DNA of 64,000 nucleotides from Aureivirga sp. CE67 (GCF_015767245.1 NZ_JADOTV010000001.1:618896-682895); one strand, 5' to 3'. Positions 1 to 9,259 are shown, counted from the first letter of the stretch. Notes: a model not told the origin generated them from the sequence alone. Translations and numbers: made by a program.

Positions 1-48
1 TCTAGAATTGTCTAGAGTTTTTTAAATAATTTATGTTGTAATGAATGA

Positions 49-1098
49 TTATAAAATCAACATTGCATCACCGTAAGAATAGAAATTATATCCTTCTTCT
101 ACAGCTTCTTTATAAGCTCTCATTAATAAATCATAACCAGCAAAAGCAGCAGTCATCATCATTAAAGTAGATTGTGGTGTATGGAAGTTTGTAATCATAC
201 AGTTTGCGATACTAAACTCATAAGGAGGGAAAATAAATTTATTTGTCCATCCAGTATAAGGATTCAAATGTCTATCTGCAGAAACTGAACTTTCGATAGC
301 TCTCATTACTGTTGTTCCAACAGCACAAACTTTTCTTTTACTATCAATAGCACTATTTACAACATCCGCTGTATCTTGTAAAATTTCGATTTGCTCAGAA
401 TCCATTTTATGTTTAGATAAATCTTCAACTTCTACTGGGTTGAAAGTTCCTAAACCAACATGAAGTGTTAATTCTGCAAAGTCAATTCCTTTAATTTCCA
501 AACGCTTCATTAAGTGCTTAGAAAAGTGCATTCCAGCAGTTGGTGCTGCTACAGCTCCTTCATGCTTTGCATAAATTGTTTGATATCTTTCTTCATCTTC
601 TGGCTCAACATCTCTTTTGATATATTTTGGAAGAGGAGTTTGTCCTAACTCCTTTAATTTAGCTCTAAACTCTTCGTATGAACCATCATATAAGAAACGT
701 AATGTTCTTCCTCTTGAAGTAGTATTGTCGATTACTTCTGCAACTAAACTTTCATCTTCTCCGAAGAATAATTTATTACCAATTCGGATCTTACGAGCAG
801 GGTCTACTAATACATCCCAAAGTCTTCCTTCTGCATTAAGCTCTCTTAATAAGAAAACTTCAATACGAGCTCCAGTTTTTTCTTTCAAACCATATAGCCT
901 TGCAGGAAATACTTTAGTATTATTCAAAATCATTAAATCTCCCTCATCAAAATAGTTGATCAAATCCTTGAATGTTTTATGTTCAATTGTTTGTTCTTTT
1001 CTATTTAAAACCATTAAACGAGCTTCGTCCCTGTGTTCTGCAGGGTGCTCAGCTAATAATTCTACAGGTAGATCGAATTTATAATCTGATAATTTCAT
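49..1098 (-). CDS. queA: S-adenosylmethionine:tRNA ribosyltransferase-isomerase
   Basis: The 349-residue protein has the length and character of QueA. This enzyme transfers and isomerises the ribosyl group of SAM onto 7-aminomethyl-7-deazaguanine in tRNA, giving epoxyqueuosine at the wobble position of GUN anticodons. Family segments are visible: [19 protein letters not shown] at the N-terminus, [10 protein letters not shown] near residue 187, [11 protein letters not shown] near 213 and [12 protein letters not shown] near 304. A TATATTTG-type -7 box lies upstream on the minus strand (1126-1133). It is the last gene of the minus-strand series on the left edge, 90 bp after aroA. Identification is very safe. 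Confidence 0.97.
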   Translation of the reverse strand: MKLSDYKFDLPVELLAEHPAEHRDEARLMVLNRKEQTIEHKTFKDLINYFDEGDLMILNNTKVFPARLYGLKEKTGARIEVFLLRELNAEGRLWDVLVDPARKIRIGNKLFFGEDESLVAEVIDNTTSRGRTLRFLYDGSYEEFRAKLKELGQTPLPKYIKRDVEPEDEERYQTIYAKHEGAVAAPTAGMHFSKHLMKRLEIKGIDFAELTLHVGLGTFNPVEVEDLSKHKMDSEQIEILQDTADVVNSAIDSKRKVCAVGTTVMRAIESSVSADRHLNPYTGWTNKFIFPPYEFSIANCMITNFHTPQSTLMMMTAAFAGYDLLMRAYKEAVEEGYNFYSYGDAMLIL

Positions 1099-1188
1099 AA
1101 AATGAATGTTTTTTCAAAATGTGAGCAAATATACAACTTCAAAATAGGCGTTGTCAAGTGTTTAGGCTTAAAAATTATTATAAATTTT

Positions 1189-2397
1189 TTATTTTGTTAA
1201 TTTACTAAAATCTTTCCAGAAATCCGTATATGATTTCGTTACAACTTCTTGATTTTCAACAAACAAACTATTTTTTAGACAAAGAGGTGCAAAAGCCATT
1301 GCCATTCTATGATCATTATACGTTACTACAGAAACATCAGAAAGCATTGTTTTTGAGTTTTTTAGCTCTAAACTTTCGTCTGTAATCATTACTTCTGCTC
1401 CAAATTTCTCCAATTCTGTTTTCAAAGCAACCAAACGGTCTGTTTCTTTGATTTTTAACGTATGTAAACCTGTCATTTTAGTCGCAATACCTAAACCAAA
1501 ACAAGTTACAGCAATTGTCTGTGCAATGTCCGGCGCATTACTCAAATCTAATTCTAAAATCTCTGGAAGTTCAAAATTTTCAACTTTTTCTAAATGCAAA
1601 GTATTTTTCTCAAAACAACTTTTCACACCTAATTTCTCATAAATATCTACAAGAACACTATCACCCTGTAAACTTTCAGGTTTATAGGTTTGTAGCGAAA
1701 CTTTTCCTTTTGCGCTTAAAGCAATCAAACTAAAATAATAAGAAGCAGAGCTCCAATCAGATTCTACCGCAAAATCTTCTATTTGATTTTCTTTCAAAGG
1801 AAAAACCTGAATACTATCTTCTTTCCATTCTAGAGAAACACCTAAACTCTCCAAAAGAGAAGTTGTCATTTTGATGTATGGAATCGAAGTTAATTTACTT
1901 GTAAAATTAATTTTTAAACCATTTTCCAACGAAGGTGCAATCAATAAAAGCGCAGAAATATACTGACTCGAAACATTTCCTTGAATCGAAACTTCTTTTT
2001 GCTCAATTTTCCTTCCTTTAATTCGAATTGGCGGATATCCTTCTTCTTTTTCATAAGAAATCTCCACACCAAGACTTCGCAACGCATCTACCAAAATTCC
2101 AATTGGTCTCTCTTGCATTCGCTTCGAACCCGTCAGAACTTTTACAGAATTTTCTCTAGAAGCAAAAAAAGCAGTCAAAAATCGCATTGCAGTTCCCGCA
2201 TGCCCAATATTAATCACTTCTTCTGACTTTAAAGCCTTTTGTAAAAGTTTCGTATCATCCGAATTCGATAAGTTTTCTATCTTAATTTCAGGAAAAAGTT
2301 GTTGTAAAATCAACAAACGATTCGATTCACTTTTAGAACCACTAATCGTAATTTCTCCATCAATTTCTCCATTATATTTTGGTAAAAATACAGCCAC
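1189..2397 (-). CDS. aroA: 3-phosphoshikimate 1-carboxyvinyltransferase (EPSP synthase)
   Basis: EPSP synthase joins shikimate-3-phosphate and phosphoenolpyruvate in the sixth step of the shikimate pathway, in the cytoplasm. The 402-residue protein is slightly short for the family but complete. It shows the substrate loop SGSKSESNR (19-27), the GHAGTAMRF motif (65-73), a central SSQYISALL segment, and a C-terminal KETDRL plus NDHRMAMAFAPL block. The gene is separated from the small membrane protein gene upstream by 340 bp of repeat-rich DNA, so it is probably transcribed separately. Confidence 0.96.
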   Translation of the reverse strand: MAVFLPKYNGEIDGEITISGSKSESNRLLILQQLFPEIKIENLSNSDDTKLLQKALKSEEVINIGHAGTAMRFLTAFFASRENSVKVLTGSKRMQERPIGILVDALRSLGVEISYEKEEGYPPIRIKGRKIEQKEVSIQGNVSSQYISALLLIAPSLENGLKINFTSKLTSIPYIKMTTSLLESLGVSLEWKEDSIQVFPLKENQIEDFAVESDWSSASYYFSLIALSAKGKVSLQTYKPESLQGDSVLVDIYEKLGVKSCFEKNTLHLEKVENFELPEILELDLSNAPDIAQTIAVTCFGLGIATKMTGLHTLKIKETDRLVALKTELEKFGAEVMITDESLELKNSKTMLSDVSVVTYNDHRMAMAFAPLCLKNSLFVENQEVVTKSYTDFWKDFSKLTK

Positions 2398-2439
2398 TTT
2401 CTAAATGTTTTTTCTTTTAAATAATTTTCTTCTTCATTT

Positions 2440-2546
2440 GGAGCTTCCCTTTTCTTCGTTTAAAAAAACTCAGAAAAGGTCGGGCTTTCCGCTATATCTT
2501 TTGCTCCGTACCTCCGCAAAAGGATGCCGCTGCAATCCCTAAGCCA
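2440..2546 (-). repeat. Interspersed repeat R1, copy 1
   Basis: A 69-bp block (2478-2546) is identical, in inverse orientation, to 56514-56582. Next to it lies a variable hairpin (TTTTCT about 2450-2455 paired with AGAAAA 2472-2477) and a conserved GGAGCTTCCC end (2440-2449). The other copy keeps the block and the end but has a different, still self-complementary hairpin. It sits between the small membrane protein gene and aroA. Confidence 0.85.
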
Positions 2547-2606
2547 CATTATTTCGTTCATCAATAATTTCTCCATACAAATGAACTTATAATACAAAAA
2601 CAATAA

Positions 2607-2627
2607 GCACACTTTACAAAAGTGCGC
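2607..2627. repeat. Short hairpin repeat R3, copy 1
   Basis: The 21-bp sequence beginning GCACACTTT and ending AAAGTGCGC is an imperfect hairpin and recurs exactly at 55058-55078 with similar flanks (ACAAT before it). It lies in the same gap as copies of R1 and R2. Its function is unknown. Confidence 0.7.
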
Positions 2628-2700
2628 TAGAGTTAATTAAATAATATGACTCACTTTAATAATATACAGGTGAATTTCTTAATTTCTAATAAAAAGTAAC

Positions 2701-2730
2701 ACACCCCTTAATCCCCTCTCAAGAGGGAAA
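2701..2730. repeat. Palindromic repeat R2, copy a
   Basis: Variant of the interspersed motif CACACCCCTAGCCCCTCTC/GAGAGGGG: an ACACCCCTTAATCCCC-type arm runs into a CCCTCTCAAGAGGG palindrome. Other copies are at 11834-11865, 13910-13937, 16872-16900 and 54951-55144 (split). All lie between genes. Confidence 0.75.
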
Positions 2731-2737
2731 GTGAAAT

Positions 2738-2992
2738 TTATTTATTTCCTTTTGCTTTAAAAAACTTATAATAACCAGTCATAAAAGCTCCATAAAACAA
2801 AGAAAATATAGCTTGATTTCTTGCAAAATATTTCCATTTTCCATCTGCGAAATATTCATTGATCATTCCGTCAAAACCTCCTTTAAAAACCATTGCAGAA
2901 AGTAACCTGATGATAGTAACAACTACCAAGAAAATCAATGTAAATCGAATGAATAAAGAAACAGCAGAAGCATTTTTATATGGATCGTTCAT
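2738..2992 (-). CDS. Small two-helix membrane protein, unknown function
   Basis: An 84-residue protein with a hydrophobic segment at about residues 11-34 (rich in Phe, Leu, Val, Ile) and a weaker second one near 60-75. It probably lies in the inner membrane. I do not recognise a characterised family. The start is 4 bp downstream of the MazG-like gene on the same strand, so the two are co-transcribed with aat. That neighbourhood looks conserved in flavobacteria, but it gives no clear role. Confidence 0.7.
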   Translation of the reverse strand: MNDPYKNASAVSLFIRFTLIFLVVVTIIRLLSAMVFKGGFDGMINEYFADGKWKYFARNQAIFSLFYGAFMTGYYKFFKAKGNK

Positions 2993-2996
2993 CTTC

Positions 2997-3323
2997 TTAT
3001 TTTAGTTTTTCGTTATTATGATGTCTATCGTGATCTCTTTTTGTTTTAAGATCTAATTTTTTATCAAATGAGTCCTGTAAATCAATTCCTGTTTGATTTG
3101 CCAAACAAAGTAAAACGAATAAAACATCCGCAAGCTCTTCACCTAAATCTTTGTTTTTATCACTTTCTTTCTCGCTTTGTTCACCGTATCTTCTTGCAAT
3201 AATTCTAGCAACTTCACCAACTTCTTCTGTTAGTTGCGCCATATTTGTCAATTCGTTAAAATAACGAACTCCATGTTCTTTAATCCAATTATCAACAGCT
3301 AATTGTGCGTTTTTAATGTCCAT
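2997..3323 (-). CDS. MazG-like nucleotide pyrophosphohydrolase
   Basis: A 108-residue all-alpha NTP pyrophosphatase of the MazG/dUTPase type, which hydrolyses (possibly non-canonical) NTPs to NMP and pyrophosphate. The metal-binding EExxE-type helix is visible in LTEEVGEVARIIARRYGE (about 31-48), followed by the second acidic helix LGEELADVLFVLLCLAN (about 61-77). The short single-domain length fits the MazG-like subgroup rather than full MazG. It sits in an operon 4 bp after aat and 4 bp before the small membrane protein gene. Substrate cannot be read from sequence. Confidence 0.9.
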   Translation of the reverse strand: MDIKNAQLAVDNWIKEHGVRYFNELTNMAQLTEEVGEVARIIARRYGEQSEKESDKNKDLGEELADVLFVLLCLANQTGIDLQDSFDKKLDLKTKRDHDRHHNNEKLK

Positions 3324-3327
3324 TTGA

Positions 3328-3996
3328 TTATTTTTTGTTCAAATTATGATTTGATTGTTTTCCTTTTTTTAAATACTCTTGAAATTCTTCTCTCGAAATT
3401 TCAACAGCTCCCAAACTAGCAAGATGATTGTTATATACCTGACAGTCGATAAGTTCATATCCTTTATTTTGATAATATTTAGCCATTTCAATAAATGCAA
3501 CTTTCGAAGCATTACTCATTTTACTAAACATACTTTCGCCACAAAAAATAAAACCTAAATCTAAACCATATAAACCTCCAACTAATTTTTCATCTTTCCA
3601 GACTTCAAAAGAAATTGCGATTCCAAGCTCGTGAAGTTTGATAAAAGCATTTTCTAGCTCGTCTGTAATCCAGGTTCCAAGTCCATCACCTCTGTCAATT
3701 GTTTTACAATTTCGGATAACATCCTGAAAACATTGGTTCATTGTAACTTTAAATCCTTCTTTTCTAAGAACAGAACGCATACTTTTCGAGATTTTCACTT
3801 CTTCAGGAAAAAGCACCATACGCTCATCTGGACTATACCAAATAATTGGTTCATCTTCTGAATACCATGGAAAAATACCGTTATTATATGCTAAAAGAAG
3901 TCTATCAATAGACAAATCACCTCCGATGGCAAGAATACCATAAGGATCTGTTCTATCCACAGGTGGAAACTCTAATTTTTCGTTTAAAATTACCAT
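3328..3996 (-). CDS. aat: Leucyl/phenylalanyl-tRNA--protein transferase
   Basis: A 222-residue cytoplasmic enzyme that adds Leu or Phe from aminoacyl-tRNA to the N-terminus of proteins bearing basic residues, marking them for ClpS/ClpAP turnover (N-end rule). Family signatures are clear: FPPVDRTDPYGILAIGGDLS at the N-terminus, NNGIFPWY followed by IIWYSPDERMVL, and GGLYGLDLGFIFCGESMFS in the middle. First gene of a three-gene minus-strand operon. A TATTTTTG-type -7 box is visible just upstream (4018-4025), without a good -33 partner. Confidence 0.96.
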   Translation of the reverse strand: MVILNEKLEFPPVDRTDPYGILAIGGDLSIDRLLLAYNNGIFPWYSEDEPIIWYSPDERMVLFPEEVKISKSMRSVLRKEGFKVTMNQCFQDVIRNCKTIDRGDGLGTWITDELENAFIKLHELGIAISFEVWKDEKLVGGLYGLDLGFIFCGESMFSKMSNASKVAFIEMAKYYQNKGYELIDCQVYNNHLASLGAVEISREEFQEYLKKGKQSNHNLNKK

Positions 3997-4069
3997 GTAA
4001 TATTTCGCTCTTTTCTACAAAAATAATGAGAAAAACGTCAATTTATTCTTCTCAAAATCTTAAAATGCA

Positions 4070-4103
4070 AAAAGAAGTTACCTACGGATAGATAACTTCT
4101 TTT
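4070..4103 (-). terminator. Rho-independent terminator after the DUF3127 gene
   Basis: Arms AAAAGAAGTTA (4070-4080) and TAACTTCTTTT (4093-4103) form a perfect 11-bp stem with a T-run on the minus strand, 39 bp after the stop of the DUF3127 gene. Confidence 0.75.
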
Positions 4104-4141
4104 CTCAAAATATTTTAATAAAACCTTATATTGTTTTAATA

Positions 4142-4507
4142 TTAAAATGGTAAGTCATCTGGTTCATTTGATCCGAAATCAGATGGAGCTGGTTCAAAAC
4201 CTGCAGTAGAACCTGAATCTGGAGCATCTTGTACTAAATTCTCGATCTTCCATCCTTGAATAGAATTGAAATATTTAGCTTCACCTTGTGGATTAATCCA
4301 TTCTCTACCTTTTAAGTTGATGTAAATTTTCACATCTTGTCCTACTTGAAAATTATTTAAAACATCACATTTGTCTTGAATAAATTCAATCATTAACATT
4401 TGTGGGTACTGCTCATCAGTAGTTAAAACTAATTCTCTCTTTCTAAATCCGTTTGCACCAAATGTTTGTGTTTCGTTGATGATTTTAATTTTCCCTGTTA
4501 CTTCCAT
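4142..4507 (-). CDS. DUF3127 domain protein
   Basis: A 121-residue protein with the look of the Bacteroidota-specific DUF3127 family: short beta-rich domain beginning MEVTGKIKIINETQTFG, an FRKRELVLTTDEQYPQ segment, then IEFIQDKCDVL and INPQGEAKYFNSIQGWKI. The acidic, Pro/Gly-rich C-terminal tail ends DDLPF, which resembles the acidic tails of single-stranded DNA-binding proteins. An OB-like fold with nucleic-acid binding is therefore an inference, not shown. It is 11 bp downstream of the flavin reductase gene on the same strand. Confidence 0.85.
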   Translation of the reverse strand: MEVTGKIKIINETQTFGANGFRKRELVLTTDEQYPQMLMIEFIQDKCDVLNNFQVGQDVKIYINLKGREWINPQGEAKYFNSIQGWKIENLVQDAPDSGSTAGFEPAPSDFGSNEPDDLPF

Positions 4508-4518
4508 TATATTTTTAC

Positions 4519-5379
4519 TTATTTAATTAACAGAACCTTCCAAGCTTTTTCAATTTCTTCATTTGCTAAAAAGTTCTGTGCAAATTTATGTCTTTTATTT
4601 AAATTAATACCAACATATTCAGGATATTCGTTTGCAAAATTTTCTAAGTCCGCTTCAGACGGTAAAGTTTCAACATTTCCAAGCATTCCTAAATCGTTTC
4701 CTGTCAATACTTCACTTGTACGAATTTCTTCTGGTAAAGCATCTACTCCTATTCCATGTGTTGTCAATGGTTTTGGAATTTCGAAGAATCCTTCTTTTGC
4801 TCTCGAATAGTAACTTCCTCCCATTCTTGCAACCAAATCAATCTTTACTTGGTCAATTGCTCCATTTTCATCCAAAACATCTTCGTTTACATGAAGTTTT
4901 ACAACCTCACAAACGATTAAGTTTCCTGCTCCACCTTCATTTCCTAGCTCAATTACCTCGTTTACTTTACATTCAAATTGTACTGGAGATTCTTTTACTC
5001 TAAATGGCTTTACAATATCAGAAGGCTCCATTGTCAATCCTGATTTTAAAAACTCATTAATTCCATCAGGATATTCTGTAGAAGAAAGTGACATTTGGTG
5101 AACGATATCATAATTTACAACATTAATTACAACCTCACCAGTTGCTTTTGCATTTTCTAAAGTATGTTTTGTAGTGTTATTTCTCACTCTTCTTGCAGGA
5201 GAAAAAATCATGATTGGTGGATTTGCACTAAATACATTGAAGAAACTAAAAGGAGAAAGGTTTGGATTCCCTTCTTCGTCAATCGTACTTGCAAATGCAA
5301 TAGGTCTTGGGGCAACAGCTCCTAATAAATAGCTATGAAGCTTTGCAGTTGGTATATCTTTTGGATTTATACTTAGCAT
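4519..5379 (-). CDS. Flavin reductase-like FMN-binding protein
   Basis: A 286-residue protein of the flavin-reductase split-barrel family. LLGAVAPRPIAFASTIDEEG (about 19-38) and NLSPFSFFNVFSANPP (about 39-54) are the typical FMN-binding N-terminal segments, and VINVVNYDIVHQMS follows. The family includes NAD(P)H:FMN oxidoreductases and FMN-binding proteins of unknown substrate. The C-terminal third (after about residue 210) is an extension not needed for the barrel. A TATTTTTG -7 box (5401-5408) with a TTTG 17 bp upstream lies ahead of the start. Confidence 0.88.
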   Translation of the reverse strand: MLSINPKDIPTAKLHSYLLGAVAPRPIAFASTIDEEGNPNLSPFSFFNVFSANPPIMIFSPARRVRNNTTKHTLENAKATGEVVINVVNYDIVHQMSLSSTEYPDGINEFLKSGLTMEPSDIVKPFRVKESPVQFECKVNEVIELGNEGGAGNLIVCEVVKLHVNEDVLDENGAIDQVKIDLVARMGGSYYSRAKEGFFEIPKPLTTHGIGVDALPEEIRTSEVLTGNDLGMLGNVETLPSEADLENFANEYPEYVGINLNKRHKFAQNFLANEEIEKAWKVLLIK

Positions 5380-5442
5380 AATTTTTCAATTTTAGGAAAA
5401 CAAAAATAGGTAATTTTTATGGCACCAAATAAAACTGCATAA

Positions 5443-5473
5443 AAAAAGCACAGAAGAAAATCTTCTGCGCTTT
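5443..5473 (-). terminator. Terminator after glnN
   Basis: AAAGCACAGAAGA (5445-5457) and TCTTCTGCGCTTT (5461-5473) pair with one mismatch. Minus-strand reading ends in a run of T, 44 bp beyond the glnN stop. Confidence 0.75.
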
Positions 5474-5516
5474 AAACTAGTATATAATAAATTACAAAGC
5501 TATTCTTATCCTAGTG

Positions 5517-7703
5517 TTATTTTGTGAATAATAATTCTCTGTACTTAGTTAATGGCCATAATTCATCATCAACAATTAGCTCCAATTTATCACAGTGGTA
5601 ACGGATTGTATCGAAGAAAGGTAAAACCTGGTCGCAATATGCAGCAGATTTCTCTTCAATATTTTCAATTTTATTAGCAACTTTTCTCATATCGATCATT
5701 TCACTAATCTGAGAGTTGATTGCTTCGATGTGCTTAGAGATCTTTTTGATTAGAATAATTTGCTCTTGTGCTAATTCTTTAAACTCATCTCCAAAGATTT
5801 TCTTTAATCCAGCTACGTTTTCAATCAAAATATTTTGATATTTAACCGCAGTTGGAACTACATGATTTCTTGCGATATCTCCTAAAACTCTAGATTCAAT
5901 TTGAATTTTGTGTGTGTAGTTTTCTAACTCAATTTCATAACGAGCTTCTACCTCCACTTTATTCATAACAGCAATATCTTCAAAAAGCTTGATTGCTTTA
6001 TCAGAAACTTTTGATTTAAGAGCAACCGGAGTTGTTTTGTTGTTACTTAATCCTCGTTTCTCAGCTTCTTTTTCCCATTCGTCTCCATATCCATTTCCTT
6101 CGAATAAGATATCTTTTGAAGATTTGATGTACTCTCTCAATACATTGAAAATAGCATCATCTTTCTTCATTTCTTTTTCTTCGATTAACTTATCAACAGC
6201 AACCTTGAAATCTTTTAATTGCTTAGCAACAATAGAATTTAAGATTGTCATCGGATCTGCACAGTTCGATTGAGAACCTGGAGCTCTAAACTCGAATTTA
6301 TTTCCTGTAAATGCGAAAGAAGAAGTTCTGTTTCTATCACAGTTATCTAACAAGATAGAAGGAATTTTCCCTACCACATTTAATTTTAAATCTGTTTTTT
6401 CTTCAGGAGTTAATTTCCCTTTACTTACACCTTCTAATCCAGCTAAAACATTTGTTAATTGCTCTCCGATAAATACAGAGATAATTGCTGGTGGAGCTTC
6501 GTTTGCACCTAATCTATGATCATTTGATGCAGAAGCAACTGTTGATCTTAATAAATCTTCATAGGTATGTACAGCTTTAATTGTATTAATGAAGAAAGTT
6601 AAGAATTGAAGGTTACTCATTGGAGTTTTTCCTGGACTTAATAAGTTTACACCTGTATCTGTAGAAAGAGACCAGTTGTTGTGTTTTCCAGAACCATTTA
6701 CTCCTTTATATGGTTTTTCGTGTAATAAAACTTTAAAGTTATGTCTGTTTGCAACTGCTTGCATTACATCCATCAATAAAGAGTTGTGATCCACAGCTAA
6801 GTTTGCTTCATCAAAAATTGGAGCTAACTCAAATTGCGTTGGCGCTACCTCATTATGACGAGTTTTTGCTGGAATTCCTAAACGCATACATTCTTGCTCT
6901 AAATCAGACATGAATGCCATTGCTCTTCTAGGAATTGTTCCAAAGTAATGATCATCTAACTGTTGTCCTTTTGCAGCAGAGTGTCCTAATAATGTTCTAC
7001 CAGTAAGTACGATATCTGGACGACTTTGAGCTAAAGCAGTATCTAATAAGAAGTATTCTTGCTCCCATCCTAATGATGAGTTTACTTTCTTTACATTCTT
7101 ATCAAAATACTTACAAACAGCAGTTGCATGTTCATCTACAGATTTTAAAGCTCTTAATAATGGCGTTTTATAATCCAAAGCTTCACCTGTATATGAAACG
7201 AATACTGAAGGGATACTTAAAGTAGTACCGTGGATGAAAGCAGGAGAACTTGGATCCCAAGCTGTATAACCTCTTGCTTCGAAAGTGTTTCTAATTCCTC
7301 CATTTGGGAAACTAGAAGCATCTGGTTCTTGTTGAACTAATTCGCTACCTCCAAATTTTTCAATAGCCAATCCTCCTCCGATTGTTTCAAAAAATGCGTC
7401 GTGTTTTTCTGCGGTTCCTCCAGTAAGAGGTTGAAACCAATGTGTGTAGTGTGTTGCCCCCATTGAGATTGCCCATTCTTTCATTGCAGCTGCAACTTGA
7501 TTAGCTAAAGAACGATCAATTTTCTCTCCAAGTTGAATGGCATTCATTACACCTTTGAAAGCTTCCTTTGTCAAATATTGACGCATTTTAGTTTCATCGA
7601 ATACATCTTCTCCGAATAACTGAGAGCGTCTTTTTTCTTCTTTAATAGGGACTGGCTTACGATCCAAAGTCTCTTTTAATGCTTGAAATCTGATTTTTGA
7701 CAT
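5517..7703 (-). CDS. glnN: Type III glutamine synthetase
   Basis: A 728-residue glutamine synthetase of the GSIII type, which is typical of Bacteroidota and much longer than GSI (about 470). It makes glutamine from glutamate, ammonia and ATP in the cytoplasm. Visible motifs include the N-terminal RSQLFGEDVF region, MGATHYTHWFQPLTG, NSSLGWEQEYFLLD (metal-binding Glu), HNEVAPTQFELAP and NGSGKHNNWSL. It is monocistronic with its own terminator. Upstream lies a TAAATTTG -7 box (7738-7745) and an 11-bp-arm inverted repeat (7757-7785), suggesting regulation by a DNA-binding protein. Confidence 0.97.
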   Translation of the reverse strand: MSKIRFQALKETLDRKPVPIKEEKRRSQLFGEDVFDETKMRQYLTKEAFKGVMNAIQLGEKIDRSLANQVAAAMKEWAISMGATHYTHWFQPLTGGTAEKHDAFFETIGGGLAIEKFGGSELVQQEPDASSFPNGGIRNTFEARGYTAWDPSSPAFIHGTTLSIPSVFVSYTGEALDYKTPLLRALKSVDEHATAVCKYFDKNVKKVNSSLGWEQEYFLLDTALAQSRPDIVLTGRTLLGHSAAKGQQLDDHYFGTIPRRAMAFMSDLEQECMRLGIPAKTRHNEVAPTQFELAPIFDEANLAVDHNSLLMDVMQAVANRHNFKVLLHEKPYKGVNGSGKHNNWSLSTDTGVNLLSPGKTPMSNLQFLTFFINTIKAVHTYEDLLRSTVASASNDHRLGANEAPPAIISVFIGEQLTNVLAGLEGVSKGKLTPEEKTDLKLNVVGKIPSILLDNCDRNRTSSFAFTGNKFEFRAPGSQSNCADPMTILNSIVAKQLKDFKVAVDKLIEEKEMKKDDAIFNVLREYIKSSKDILFEGNGYGDEWEKEAEKRGLSNNKTTPVALKSKVSDKAIKLFEDIAVMNKVEVEARYEIELENYTHKIQIESRVLGDIARNHVVPTAVKYQNILIENVAGLKKIFGDEFKELAQEQIILIKKISKHIEAINSQISEMIDMRKVANKIENIEEKSAAYCDQVLPFFDTIRYHCDKLELIVDDELWPLTKYRELLFTK

Positions 7704-7737
7704 TTTATAAAAATTAGTTGTGTTGTTTTGTTGTATG

Positions 7738-7745
7738 CAAATTTA
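7738..7745 (-). promoter_or_regulatory. Putative -7 box of the glnN promoter
   Basis: On the minus strand this reads TAAATTTG, matching the Bacteroidota TAnnTTTG -7 element 35 bp upstream of the glnN start codon. No TTTG at the expected -33 position is visible. That position is occupied by the inverted repeat at 7757-7785. Confidence 0.55.
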
Positions 7746-7756
7746 TAAAAAAAATA

Positions 7757-7785
7757 AAATAACCCTATTTTTTTTAGGGTTATTT
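7757..7785. promoter_or_regulatory. Inverted repeat upstream of glnN, candidate operator
   Basis: Perfect 11-bp arms AAATAACCCTA (7757-7767) and TAGGGTTATTT (7775-7785) flank a 7-bp T-spacer. The repeat begins 11 bp upstream of the glnN -7 box and covers the -33 position. Because the divergent purK gene is 325 bp away, glnN is the likelier target. It could alternatively act as a transcript hairpin. Confidence 0.5.
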
Positions 7786-8110
7786 ATATTTTATTTATTC
7801 TTTTCCAATTTTAACCCCTACAAAAAATAGAGTGTAAAATATATTTTATAATTTTGTATGAAATTTACGCAATATAGTCTGAGTAAATTTTAACAAATAA
7901 ACAATTAAAGATAATCAACATTTAAAACACTGATTTTTATTTTATTATAAAATTTTTCTTAAAAATCGAATTAAAGAGAAAGAATATAAAATTGAATTAT
8001 TTGGACTAAAATTATAATTCTTGACTATTTTTGCTTCGTTTTAAAGTTTAAATAGAAATAAAACAAAGCTTTAAACCAAAACAACAACACACAACACAAC
8101 TAAACATAAA

Positions 8111-9259
8111 ATGAAAAAATCGTATTTCTCTACTGATTTTAAACTAGGAGTTCTAGGAGGAGGACAACTAGGAAGAATGCTTTTGTCTGAAACGCAAAAG
8201 TATGATGTATTTACAAGTATTTTGGATGCAAGTGCTGACGCTCCATGTGCAAAATTTTGCAATGAATTTGTACAAGGAAGTTTAATGGATTTTGACACTG
8301 TTTACAATTTTGGAAAAACGGTAGATGTCTTAACTATCGAAATTGAGCATGTAAATATTGAAGCTTTAGAACAATTGGAAAAAGAAGGAAAAACTATTTA
8401 TCCTCAACCAAATGTTTTAAAAACAATTCAAAATAAAGGAAATCAAAAAGATTTTTATACAAAAAACAATATTCCAACTGCTCCTTATAAAAGGTATGAA
8501 ACTGTTGAAGAATTGAAAAATGATTCTCATGAATTTCCTTTTGTTTGGAAATCTACACAGTTTGGTTATGATGGAACTGGAGTAAAAGTAGTTCGCACAG
8601 CTGCAGATTTAGAAAATTTACCAGAAACACAATGTATCGCGGAGCAAATGATTCCTTTTAAGCATGAATTAGCGGTTATTGTCGCTAGAAATGCTGATGG
8701 AGAAGTAAAAACATATCCTGTAGTAGAAATGGAATTTCACCCAGAAGCAAACCAAGTGGAATATGTAATTTGTCCGGCAAGAATTTCAGATGAAGTTGCA
8801 GAGAAAGCTCGTGAAATCGCATTAAATGTTGCAGAAGCTTTTGATCATGTTGGGCTTTTAGCTGTAGAAATGTTCCAAACGGAAGATGATTCTATTTTGG
8901 TAAATGAAGTTGCACCAAGAACACATAACAGTGGACATTATAGTATTGAAGCTTCTTTCACTAATCAATTTGAACAACATCTTCGTGCAGTTTTAAATTT
9001 ACCACTAGGAAATACAGACAGTAAAGTTGGTGGAGTAATGGTAAACCTTGTTGGTGAAGAAGGTTACACAGGAAATGTTCATTATGAAAATATTGAAGAA
9101 ATCATGCAATTAGATGGTGTAACACCACATATTTATGGAAAGAAAATGACAAAACCTTTCCGTAAAATGGGACACGTTACAATTGTAAATAAAGACATCA
9201 ATAAAGCGAGAGAGATTGCACAAGAAGTAAAGAAGAAAATTCGTGTGATTGCTGAATAA
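8111..9259 (+). CDS. purK: 5-(carboxyamino)imidazole ribonucleotide synthase
   Basis: A 382-residue ATP-grasp enzyme that carboxylates AIR with bicarbonate and ATP to N5-CAIR in purine synthesis. The N-terminal LGVLGGGQLGRML (about 12-24) and DASADAPC segments, KSTQFGYDGTGVKVV (ATP-grasp loop), EQMIPFKHELAVIVARN, and EVAPRTHNSGHYSIEA (metal/ATP site) are all typical. It is followed after 35 bp by purE, so the two successive steps are encoded together. Confidence 0.97.
   Translation: MKKSYFSTDFKLGVLGGGQLGRMLLSETQKYDVFTSILDASADAPCAKFCNEFVQGSLMDFDTVYNFGKTVDVLTIEIEHVNIEALEQLEKEGKTIYPQPNVLKTIQNKGNQKDFYTKNNIPTAPYKRYETVEELKNDSHEFPFVWKSTQFGYDGTGVKVVRTAADLENLPETQCIAEQMIPFKHELAVIVARNADGEVKTYPVVEMEFHPEANQVEYVICPARISDEVAEKAREIALNVAEAFDHVGLLAVEMFQTEDDSILVNEVAPRTHNSGHYSIEASFTNQFEQHLRAVLNLPLGNTDSKVGGVMVNLVGEEGYTGNVHYENIEEIMQLDGVTPHIYGKKMTKPFRKMGHVTIVNKDINKAREIAQEVKKKIRVIAE

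Larger units (their letters stand above)
7704..8110. other. Divergent intergenic region glnN/purK
   Basis: A 407-bp gap between the divergent glnN and purK genes. Besides the glnN signals, a TATTTTTG -7 box at 8026-8033 lies 77 bp upstream of the purK start. A TTTG at 8000-8003 is 22 bp upstream of it, slightly wider than usual. I see no further gene. Confidence 0.6.

Noticed and set aside
8071-8298. 75-codon minus-strand frame over the purK start
   Set aside because: It lies opposite the start of purK, is Cys/Ser rich without any coding character, and is a shadow of the conserved purK frame.
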